Positions 7,116-13,995 of a stretch of DNA of 29,613 nt are shown here, piece by piece. The notes beneath the pieces are model-generated. The model had not been told where the DNA came from. It saw only the letters and a program-made list of their open reading frames with translations, and did no database searches. Position numbers and translations under genes: made by a program. Position 1 is the stretch's first letter. Each line of letters opens with the position of its first letter. The stretch comes from JAPYTU01 sp036166735 (lineage in GTDB: Bacteria; Bacteroidota; Bacteroidia; Cytophagales; MED-G16): positions 1-29,613 of the forward strand of contig JAYZHG010000058.1 in NCBI GenBank assembly GCA_036166735.1, in the 5' to 3' direction.

Positions 7116-8749
7116 AATTCAAAGTCTAATCCCAATTTATTTTTTAGATCTATTAAGTTTTTATTTTTTTTGCTTAAGTATTCGTACTTGTCTTTGTTTG
7201 TGTAGATAGTTTTTGGTTTTTCTACTAAATTAACGATTTTATCTATTTCTATTTTTTCAATAAATTTTGAATTTATAAAGCTTGTTAATTCTGGTTTCAT
7301 ATTTTCAAATATTGAAGATTCAAGTTCATTATCTAATTGAAATATTAAATGGTTTTCTTTATTAAAAGATATTTTTTTCTTTAAAATAGCTATCTCAGAT
7401 TTCTTATTTTTATTATTATTAGCATATTCTAAAATCATTTTATTAAATGATTCCTCATTAAAATTTAATTTATTGATTTTATCATTATTTTCTTCTTTTT
7501 TGGTTTTAGAAGAAATATTATTTGTTTTCAGTAAATCTTTAAGATTTGGAGTTTCTTTAGGATTTATATCTTTTTTCTTAGCAGTTGTATCTTTTTTAGC
7601 AGTCTTTTTAGATTCTACCTTTTTTGATTTTGTAGAAACTAAATCTTTTTTAAGATTTTTAATTTCTACACTTATTTTTTTAGTTTTTTTTTTGTTTAGT
7701 TTAGATAGTTTTACCAGTGTTATTTCAGTATGAATTTTAGTATTGCTTGTCATTCTATAATTTATATCACATTGATTTAATATATTAATACATTCTTCAA
7801 TAAAATCTGACGATATGAGTTGTGCTTGTTCTTTGAATTTTAATTTTTCGCTGTTTGAAACTTCTAATAGTTCAATGATTTTTTCATTTTGACAAACTAG
7901 GAGATTTCTAAAGTGAATAACAAGTCCTGTAATAAGGTTATAGCTTTCAAATCCTTTAGCTAGTATTTCATTATGAAGTAATAAAGCTGAGAATATATCT
8001 CCATTAAATAAATGATTTGATATTTTAAAAAAATATTCGCTATCTAAAATATGTAAGTTTTTAGTTACACTTTCAAGTGTTATTTTAGCATCTTTAGAAA
8101 AAGTTTTAATTAGGTCAAGAATTGATAAAGCATCTCTCATAGCTCCATCAGCTTTTTGAGCTATAATATGAAGTGCTTCATCATCAAACTCTATATTTTC
8201 AATATTTAATATTTCTTTAAGCTTATTTTTTATGTCTTCTATCTCAATTCTATTAAAATCATAAATCTGACATCTTGATAAGATTGTAGGAATTACTTTA
8301 TTTTTTTCTGTAGTAGCTAATATGAAAATTGCATATGATGGTGGTTCTTCTAATGTCTTTAAAAAAGCATTGAAGGCAGCATTTGATAACATATGTACCT
8401 CATCTATTATATAAACTTTATATTTTCCCGCTTGGGGTGCATACCTGACTTGATCTATTAAATTTCTTATGTCATCAACAGAATTATTTGATGCTGCATC
8501 TAACTCATAGATATTTAAATTATTAGCATTGTTTAATGGATTGTCATTGTTAAACCCATTTATTTGATTTGCAAGAATTCTTGCACATGATGTTTTTCCT
8601 ACTCCTCTTGGTCCACAAAAAAGAAGAGATTGAGCTACTTTATTATTGTTAATAGCATTTTTGAGGGTTGTAGTGACATGACTTTGACCTACAACATCTT
8701 TGAAATTTGTTGGTCTATATTTTCTTGCTGATACTACATACTTTTCCAT
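7112..8749 (-). CDS. dnaX: DNA polymerase III subunit gamma/tau
   Basis: Clamp-loader ATPase that loads the sliding clamp and, as tau, joins polymerase cores to the helicase. The protein has 545 residues. Walker A is GPRGVGKT (46-53), Walker B is VYIIDEVHM (Asp116-Glu117), sensor and loop regions include AFLKTLEEPPSYAIFILATT, and the arginine-finger motif is LSRC (Arg159). Domain III ends at about residue 350 (EITLVKLSKL). A Lys-rich linker (about 353-430) and a tau-type C-terminal domain follow. Two oddities stand out. The cysteine cluster that binds zinc in many DnaX proteins, between Walker A and ELDAASNN, is replaced by an Asn-rich stretch without Cys (about 61-79). Also, an A10 run (forward 7684-7693) starts at codon 353, so slippage could yield a short gamma form. 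The stop overlaps the convergent Tat-oxidoreductase gene; the start faces ssrA. Confidence 0.96.
   Translation of the reverse strand: MEKYVVSARKYRPTNFKDVVGQSHVTTTLKNAINNNKVAQSLLFCGPRGVGKTSCARILANQINGFNNDNPLNNANNLNIYELDAASNNSVDDIRNLIDQVRYAPQAGKYKVYIIDEVHMLSNAAFNAFLKTLEEPPSYAIFILATTEKNKVIPTILSRCQIYDFNRIEIEDIKNKLKEILNIENIEFDDEALHIIAQKADGAMRDALSILDLIKTFSKDAKITLESVTKNLHILDSEYFFKISNHLFNGDIFSALLLHNEILAKGFESYNLITGLVIHFRNLLVCQNEKIIELLEVSNSEKLKFKEQAQLISSDFIEECINILNQCDINYRMTSNTKIHTEITLVKLSKLNKKKTKKISVEIKNLKKDLVSTKSKKVESKKTAKKDTTAKKKDINPKETPNLKDLLKTNNISSKTKKEENNDKINKLNFNEESFNKMILEYANNNKNKKSEIAILKKKISFNKENHLIFQLDNELESSIFENMKPELTSFINSKFIEKIEIDKIVNLVEKPKTIYTNKDKYEYLSKKNKNLIDLKNKLGLDFEF
7675..7693 (-). promoter_or_regulatory. 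Possible transcriptional or ribosomal slippage site in dnaX
   Basis: On the coding strand the sequence reads AAC, ten A's (7693-7684), CT, seven A's (7681-7675), TAAG. In frame this encodes N-K-K-K-T-K-K-I-S. With one extra A the frame reads AAC AAA AAA AAA AAC TAA, a stop after four codons. With one A fewer it reads AAC AAA AAA AAA CTA AAA AAA TAA. Either slip would give a protein of about 356-358 residues ending just after domain III. Slippage at an A-run in dnaX is known from Thermus thermophilus (transcriptional) and Escherichia coli (ribosomal). Whether it happens here is inference; another A10 run exists in rnhA. Confidence 0.4.
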
Positions 8750-8776
8750 TGATGTAAATTAAATAAATTAGATTTG
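8749..8776 (+). promoter_or_regulatory. Bacteroidota-type promoter for the tmRNA gene
   Basis: TTG (8749-8751), 17 bases, then TAGATTTG (8769-8776) matches the Bacteroidota sigma-A pattern of a TTG-type -33 box and a TAnnTTTG -7 box. Transcription should start about 7 bases later, near 8783, leaving some 20 bases of leader to be trimmed before the mature 5' end at 8803. The -33 element overlaps the first base of dnaX on the other strand. Confidence 0.65.
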
Positions 8777-8802
8777 CGCTACAATTTTGTTCTTTGTTTT
8801 TT

Positions 8803-9168
8803 GGGGTTGACTGGAATTGACAGTATGATAGATTATATTTTTGCATGTCGGGTGATGGTAAACATCCGTAATCAAATACTAAAATTTATAAACGGCGAAC
8901 GTAATTACGAATACGCTATGGCGGTTTAAATTCTAAGAATTTAAAAAGTCACATCAAAATTAGTTGGTGATCTTTGATTAATTAATATGATGTCATAAAG
9001 AGGTCTACCTTTTAGATAATTCTATGGATCTAATTGGGAAATTTAATAGATAAGGATAGATTTTGGTTGATATTTTCCTGCTCTATTTCGAAAATTAATA
9101 ATTATCTAAGCATGTAGACGAAATATGGTTTCCATATCTGGACGCGGGTTCGAATCCCGCCAACTCCA
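8803..9168 (+). ncRNA. ssrA: Transfer-messenger RNA (tmRNA)
   Basis: Rescues stalled ribosomes by acting first as an alanyl-tRNA and then as a short mRNA, with SmpB. The 5' end GGGGTTG (8803-8809) pairs with CAACTCC (9161-9167), including one G-U pair, to make the acceptor stem; A9168 is the discriminator and CCA is not encoded. The D-arm-like GACTGGAATTGACAG follows the 5' strand. The T arm is a perfect GCGGG/CCCGC stem with loop TTCGAAT (9144-9160). The tag reading frame is GGC GAA CGT AAT TAC GAA TAC GCT ATG GCG GTT TAA (8894-8929), giving GERNYEYAMAV. It is a one-piece tmRNA of 366 bases, a normal length, divergent from dnaX. The tag is odd in its C-terminus (AMAV rather than the common ALAA) and in the extra EY pair. 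Confidence 0.96.
8894..8929 (+). other. tmRNA proteolysis-tag reading frame
   Basis: Eleven sense codons and TAA encode GERNYEYAMAV. The resume codon is taken as GGC at 8894, since Bacteroidota tags commonly begin Gly-Glu and it follows the AAAC that precedes the resume codon in other tmRNAs. The tag keeps the NY core near its middle but ends Ala-Met-Ala-Val. Confidence 0.85.
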
Positions 9169-9209
9169 CTAAAGTGGAATATTTAATTAGAGAATACTTA
9201 TTAGGACTA

Positions 9210-10424
9210 TTATTCATACATATGGGCTATTGTTCTAAATAATTCTATTGCAACCATTTTACTTGCGTAGGGATTATTGAAGCGATTATAATAATTTTTA
9301 TTAGCAGAGTTTTTTACTATCACAGTTTTTGTTGAGCGATTGACATATATAAATTGGTTGTAAATTCCTATCGCTATAAATTCTTCTTCTTCTCCATATT
9401 TCTGAGAAGTACCAGGTATCCACCACTGATATCCATATCCTATATTAGGATGTGCAGAATTAATACTTGTAGCTTCTAAGTGTTCGCCATTAATAGAAGT
9501 TGATTCCAATACCCATTTTTCTGGAACGATTTGTAATCCTTTCCATCTTCCGCTATCTAAAAATAATTTTCCCATTTTAGTATAATCCCTTATAGTAGCA
9601 TTTAATCCTCCAAGTGCCATTTCCATACCCTTTCCATCCACTAACCAGTATCCATTATTTTCCATTCCTATTTTTTTCCAAATTTTTTCTTCCAAATACT
9701 CAGTTAAAGATTTTCCTGTTGTTTTCACTATAATCATGGCAAGTACATGAGTGTTGATACTTACATAATGATTGAATGTTCCTGGAGTTATTTTATTTTT
9801 TAATGTTGCAGCAAATGCATCTTGGGAGTTCCCAAGAATAAATCCCCTCCAATATTTGTTGATATCTGAATTTATATCTGAATATGTTTCATCAAAGCTA
9901 ATGCCGCTGGACATTTGTAATAGCTCTCTTATTTTTACTCCATTATAACCTGATGAGCTTAACTCAGGCAAATATTTTTCAACATTATCTTCAATACTTT
10001 CTATGTGACCCTCATTAATAGCGATTCCCATTAGTGCAGATACAAAAGATTTGGCTACAGACCAAGAGATATGTCTAGTATTTTTATTTTGTCCTAAATA
10101 ATAAGATTCAAAGGAGATACTATCTTCGTGTAAAATAAGAAAGCCCTGTGTATATGATGAGTCTAAATATTTTTGTGTGTTAAATAATTGATTTTCAAAT
10201 TCAAATTCTTTGGGTATGTCTACAGTTTTTCTTTTAGGAAATAAAAAAATATTATCAGAATTATATATTTCTTTGGTATCAAAATATTCATTCATTTTCA
10301 AATATGTATCAGCAAAATTATCGAGATTCAGAGCAACATCAATTTTTTCTATTTTTTCTTTATTATTTATTGATGAACAAGAACAGATAAGAAGGCAAAT
10401 AAAAAAAATTCTTAAAAAATTCAT
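9210..10424 (-). CDS. Serine hydrolase of the beta-lactamase (class C/esterase-like) family, lipoprotein
   Basis: Predicted membrane-anchored serine hydrolase acting in the periplasm or on the outer-membrane side. The N-terminus is a lipoprotein signal peptide with lipobox I-C-S-C (lipidated Cys16). The nucleophile motif SxxK is SVAK (Ser122, Lys125) in ISWSVAKSFVSALMGIA. The second motif is NHYVSINTHVLAMII (Tyr220, Asn224), the YxxxN form seen in 6-aminohexanoate-dimer hydrolase and EstB-like enzymes. YGYQWWIPG and FIYVNRSTKTVIVKNSA complete the fold. The 404-residue length is normal. Such proteins hydrolyse esters, amides or D-amino peptides; true beta-lactamase activity should not be assumed. 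The start codon overlaps the stop of the upstream 538-residue gene by four bases (ATGA), so the two are translationally coupled and may work together. The gene ends about 40 bases past the tmRNA gene. Confidence 0.88.
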   Translation of the reverse strand: MNFLRIFFICLLICSCSSINNKEKIEKIDVALNLDNFADTYLKMNEYFDTKEIYNSDNIFLFPKRKTVDIPKEFEFENQLFNTQKYLDSSYTQGFLILHEDSISFESYYLGQNKNTRHISWSVAKSFVSALMGIAINEGHIESIEDNVEKYLPELSSSGYNGVKIRELLQMSSGISFDETYSDINSDINKYWRGFILGNSQDAFAATLKNKITPGTFNHYVSINTHVLAMIIVKTTGKSLTEYLEEKIWKKIGMENNGYWLVDGKGMEMALGGLNATIRDYTKMGKLFLDSGRWKGLQIVPEKWVLESTSINGEHLEATSINSAHPNIGYGYQWWIPGTSQKYGEEEEFIAIGIYNQFIYVNRSTKTVIVKNSANKNYYNRFNNPYASKMVAIELFRTIAHMYE

Positions 10425-12037
10425 TTCTTTAGAAGAATCTTTTTTATTCTGTTCTCGGAGATTATTATTTTATAATTTTCGGAAATAGTAAATAAATCTT
10501 TATTTAAACTTTCTCTATCACTTTCAATTGTTCTGATTAATAAGTCTATTTCTTGATTTTGAAAATCACTTTTATTTCTAGTTTTTTCATAAAAACTCAG
10601 TCTATCATATTTGGCTTTTACATTTGACTGAAGTTTAATAGTTTCTTGTAATAAATTTTTAATTTCATTATCATCTCTTGATAGTACCTCATTAATTACA
10701 GAAAGAACAGCACCACTAGCACCAATAATTGGTCCTGCTAATCGAACTACTTTTTTAGAGCCATCTGAATTGGCAGATATAACTCCCACTACTGCTCCAA
10801 GAAATGTTATTCCAGCAGCAGTAAAAGTTCTTATTTTTCTATTGTTTTTAGAAGTAGATTCAATCCATTTAAGATTATCATTTATTTTATCGAGACCTTT
10901 TTCTTGATTTTTCAATTCTGTGATAAGTTCAGTAATTTTTTCTTGAACTTTCATAGGATTGATTGTATTCATTACAACAACTTCAAGGGAAATTTGAGAT
11001 GATAATCCAGATAGGTCAGATGCTTTTAATTCTAAATTATAACTTTGGGTACTGTTTACTTTATCAACATGATTATAATCTACATTGAATGTTAATTTTT
11101 TATTTTTTTTATCTAGTTTCATTCCTCTAGGTAATTGAGCTCCAATATTTTCTATAATTATTGAATCATTCACATTTGGATCATCGACAGGTATCTTATA
11201 TTCATAGTTTTCTCCTTCTTCTACAATCCATTTTGATGTCTTACCAAAGACAGGAGCAAAATTGTTTTCTGAATAGATTATTTTAAAAGTATCTATATCA
11301 AATTTTTCAGGATTATTTTGTTTATAAACAGTTAATTTAAAATTGAATATTTTTTCTAATTCGTTAATATTATTTGGGTTTATTTTCCATAATATTCTAC
11401 CACTTATAGGATCAAAATCATCAATAGGGGCATTTGTTTCAAGTTTGAATAAGCTACTGTTATCACCATCTGAAATAATTGGCAAATAATTGTAGTTATA
11501 ACTATTTCTAATGATTTTATCTATTTGTTTGTTTACAATTTTTGGAGCATAATCAAGATTATTTATTTCAATAAAAAAATTGTAGTTACTAAATGAAAAA
11601 TTATTTTCATGAGCATATAAATTCCATGTTAAAAATTTATTTAATGCCTGTTCATTATTAGGAACAAAATCAAAATATATTCTTTTACTACTTTTGTCAT
11701 AAATAATGTTTCCATTTTCAATAGTTCTATAATTAGGATTATCATTAAAATAATAATTAAAAATAATATCATTATTTCCTCCTTTTAGTTGAATTATCAT
11801 CGAAAGTGTATCTCTTTCATTAATGTTTATGTTATTTTTTAAATAAGAAACCTCATTTGATATTAGTTGATTGTTATTAATTTTTATATTTATTAATTCA
11901 AATGAAATTTTATTAATAATTTTTGTGTCTGCAATAGAAATCGTGTTATGATTTTTAATTGTATCACTTTTTATGTCTTGGCTAACAATTTTATTAAAAT
12001 GAAAAATGCTAAATAAAAGAAAAAAATATTTGTTCAT
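10421..12037 (-). CDS. Unrecognised exported protein with Ig/cadherin-like domains and coiled coils
   Basis: I do not recognise a specific family. The 538-residue product starts with a signal peptide (MNKYFFLLFSIFHFNKIVSQ). Residues about 45-160 are beta-rich and Asn-rich. Two tandem units of cadherin/putative-Ig type follow: about 165-258 (DDFDPISGRILWKINP) and about 259-357, which begins NNFAPVF and carries PVDDPNVNDSIII, then LPRGMKLDKKNKKLTFNVD and ends LEVVVMN. A coiled coil (about 360-400) comes next, then two Gly/Ala-rich hydrophobic segments (about 405-421 and 431-449, the first ITFLGAVVGVI) that could be a membrane hairpin, and a final charged coiled coil (about 455-530). No type IX secretion C-terminal domain is evident. 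It is probably an envelope-anchored protein that recognises a ligand outside the cell. It lies directly upstream of, and overlaps by four bases, the serine-hydrolase lipoprotein gene. Confidence 0.75.
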   Translation of the reverse strand: MNKYFFLLFSIFHFNKIVSQDIKSDTIKNHNTISIADTKIINKISFELINIKINNNQLISNEVSYLKNNININERDTLSMIIQLKGGNNDIIFNYYFNDNPNYRTIENGNIIYDKSSKRIYFDFVPNNEQALNKFLTWNLYAHENNFSFSNYNFFIEINNLDYAPKIVNKQIDKIIRNSYNYNYLPIISDGDNSSLFKLETNAPIDDFDPISGRILWKINPNNINELEKIFNFKLTVYKQNNPEKFDIDTFKIIYSENNFAPVFGKTSKWIVEEGENYEYKIPVDDPNVNDSIIIENIGAQLPRGMKLDKKNKKLTFNVDYNHVDKVNSTQSYNLELKASDLSGLSSQISLEVVVMNTINPMKVQEKITELITELKNQEKGLDKINDNLKWIESTSKNNRKIRTFTAAGITFLGAVVGVISANSDGSKKVVRLAGPIIGASGAVLSVINEVLSRDDNEIKNLLQETIKLQSNVKAKYDRLSFYEKTRNKSDFQNQEIDLLIRTIESDRESLNKDLFTISENYKIIISENRIKKILLKK

Positions 12038-12062
12038 GTGGCTTTCCTGGAATGCTAATATA

Positions 12063-12070
12063 TAATTTTG
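12063..12070 (+). promoter_or_regulatory. Candidate -7 promoter element for the START-like gene
   Basis: TAATTTTG matches the Bacteroidota TAnnTTTG element, about 40 bases before ATG 12110, in the 72-base gap between divergent genes. A partial -33 element (TTTC near 12043) is the best upstream match, so support is only moderate. Confidence 0.35.
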
Positions 12071-12109
12071 AAATATATTTATAAAATTAAATAAATATTA
12101 CCTAATCAT

Positions 12110-12694
12110 ATGTTTAAGTACTTTATATTATTTTCAATCTTTCTTTTTTCATATCAAAAAAAATTTCCAACAGATTGGGTTTTAAAAAAAGATAAAAATC
12201 AAATAAAAGTTTATCTTAGAACTCTTGATGATAATTCGCAGCAATATCGTGCTGAAACTATTGTTGAATCAGATATTAATTCAGTTTCATCCCATATTTT
12301 AGACTTTAATAATTCTTTTAAATGGATGTACAAATTAAAATCAAGTAAAATTTTATCTAAAAAATCTGATAGTCTTTTTTATGTTTATTTTACTGTAAAG
12401 ATGAATTGGCCTTTAAAAAATAGAGATTTGGTTTCTGATGTCATTATATCTAAAACTGAAAATAAAGTTGTAATTGAATTAAATTCAGTTCCAGGTCATA
12501 TGGAAACAAATCCTAATTTTGAGAGGATTAAGGATACGAAATCAGTTTGGAAATTAGAATATCTGACAAAAAATAAAACTAAAGTTTCATTGCAGAGTTA
12601 TGCTGTGATTGAAGGCATACCTACTTTTATTTCTGATTTTTTTATATTAGAAAGTCCTTTATATTCATTAAATAATTTAAAAGATCATTTTTAA
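12110..12694 (+). CDS. START/SRPBCC-like lipid-binding domain protein, exported
   Basis: Predicted small periplasmic or envelope protein with a START-like hydrophobic cavity. Residues 1-15 (FKYFILFSIFLFSY) look like a short signal peptide. The rest resembles bacterial START domains: DWVLKKDKNQIKVYLRTLDD, the YRAETIVESDINSVSSHILD segment, and the highly typical MNWPLKNRDLVSDVII, followed by WKLEY and a C-terminal helix ending the 194-residue chain. START domains bind lipids or other hydrophobic ligands; the ligand here is unknown. The gene diverges from the 538-residue gene and converges on murA, sharing the four bases TTAA in which both stop codons lie. Confidence 0.78.
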   Translation: MFKYFILFSIFLFSYQKKFPTDWVLKKDKNQIKVYLRTLDDNSQQYRAETIVESDINSVSSHILDFNNSFKWMYKLKSSKILSKKSDSLFYVYFTVKMNWPLKNRDLVSDVIISKTENKVVIELNSVPGHMETNPNFERIKDTKSVWKLEYLTKNKTKVSLQSYAVIEGIPTFISDFFILESPLYSLNNLKDHF

Positions 12695-13995
12695 ATTCTT
12701 TCGATTTGAGCACCTATATTTTTTAGTCTATTTTCAATATCACTATATCCTCGATCTATTTGATCAGCATTATTTATTATACTCTCTCCATCTGCAGATA
12801 GTGCTGCTATTAATAGTGAAACACCTGCTCTTATATCAGGTGAAGTCATTTGGATACCTTTAAGAGATATTTTTCTATCTAGACCAATTACTGTAGCTCT
12901 ATGCGGGTCACACAATATTATTTGAGCCCCCATATCTATTAATTTATCAACAAAAAATAATCTACTTTCAAACATTTTTTGATGAATTAAAACTGTTCCT
13001 TTAGCTTGAATTGATGTCACTAAGGCTATGCTTAATAGATCTGGAGAAAATCCTGGCCAAATAGCATCTGAAATAGTCATAATAGACCCATCAATAAATG
13101 ATTCAATTTCATAATGTTCTTGACTTGGTATATGAATAGAATTATCATTTATATTCATTTTAATTCCAAGTCTTTTAAAAGTATTAGGAATAATACCTAA
13201 ATTTTTAATACTAACATTTTTTATTAAAATATCTGATTTTGTCATTGCTGCCATTCCAATAAAACTTCCGATTTCAATCATATCAGGAAGTATTTTATGA
13301 TTTGTTCCTTTTAATTTATCTACACCAGAAATTTTTAAATAGTTGGATCCGATTCCTTTAATTATGGCACCCATTGAATTTAACATTTTACAGAGTTGCT
13401 GAATATAAGGCTCACATGCAGCATTATATATAGTTGTCTTACCTTTAGCTAGTACTGCAGCCATAATAATATTAGCTGTTCCAGTGACAGATGCTTCATC
13501 TAATAATATGTTTGTACCGCTTAGTCTTTTGGCATGAATTTTAAATACAGTATTATTATTTTCTATAGTAAATTTTGCACCTAGTTCCTCCATTCCAATT
13601 AAGTGAGTATCAATTCTTCTTCTTCCAATTTTATCACCTCCTGGTTTTATCATGTAGGCGGATCCAAATCTAGATAACATTGGTCCCATCATCATTATTG
13701 AACCTCTAATTTTGGATGATTTTTCAAAAAATTCTTTAGTTTTTGTAAAACTTACATCAATATTTTTAGCTTCAAATGAATATGAATTTTTATTAATTTT
13801 ATTAACATTAACACCAACACCTTTTATTAGATCAATTAAAAGATTAACATCATTAATATTTGGAATATTTTCGATTTTTACTTTTTCTTTTGTTAGAAGA
13901 ACAGCACAGATAACTTGAAGAGTTTCATTTTTTGCTCCTTGTGGATTAATTTCACCTTTTAGATTTTTTCCACCTAAAATTCTGAATGAACTCAT
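12691..13995 (-). CDS. murA: UDP-N-acetylglucosamine 1-carboxyvinyltransferase
   Basis: Catalyses the first committed step of peptidoglycan synthesis, joining phosphoenolpyruvate to UDP-GlcNAc in the cytoplasm. The 434-residue protein has the inside-out beta/alpha barrel repeats of the family. Lys22-Asn23 (GAKNETLQ) are conserved active-site residues. SKIRGSIMMMGPMLSRFG precedes the mobile loop, which reads PGGDKIGRRRIDTH. Asp121 therefore stands where Escherichia coli MurA has Cys115, the residue attacked by fosfomycin (codon GAT at 13635-13633). WPGFSPDLLS supplies the catalytic Asp equivalent to Asp305, and SPDIRAGVSLLIAAL the conserved Arg. The gene follows DUF4290 with a TAATG overlap, a neighbourhood found in many Bacteroidota, and converges on the START-like gene with a four-base overlap. 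Confidence 0.96.
   Translation of the reverse strand: MSSFRILGGKNLKGEINPQGAKNETLQVICAVLLTKEKVKIENIPNINDVNLLIDLIKGVGVNVNKINKNSYSFEAKNIDVSFTKTKEFFEKSSKIRGSIMMMGPMLSRFGSAYMIKPGGDKIGRRRIDTHLIGMEELGAKFTIENNNTVFKIHAKRLSGTNILLDEASVTGTANIIMAAVLAKGKTTIYNAACEPYIQQLCKMLNSMGAIIKGIGSNYLKISGVDKLKGTNHKILPDMIEIGSFIGMAAMTKSDILIKNVSIKNLGIIPNTFKRLGIKMNINDNSIHIPSQEHYEIESFIDGSIMTISDAIWPGFSPDLLSIALVTSIQAKGTVLIHQKMFESRLFFVDKLIDMGAQIILCDPHRATVIGLDRKISLKGIQMTSPDIRAGVSLLIAALSADGESIINNADQIDRGYSDIENRLKNIGAQIERI

Noticed and set aside
7473..7733. Hydrophobic 86-codon frame antisense to dnaX
   Set aside because: It is the complement of the Lys-rich linker, which reads as Phe/Leu-rich sequence on the other strand. No start context or family match supports a membrane peptide.
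9165..9176. Small hairpin CCAC-TAAA-GTGG after the tmRNA as a terminator
   Set aside because: The stem has only four pairs, uses the last bases of the tmRNA acceptor region, and is not followed by a T-run.
9210..10424. Antibiotic-resistance beta-lactamase
   Set aside because: The second motif is YxxxN, as in esterase and amide-hydrolase relatives, and the protein is a lipoprotein in an operon with a surface protein. Nothing supports activity on beta-lactams.
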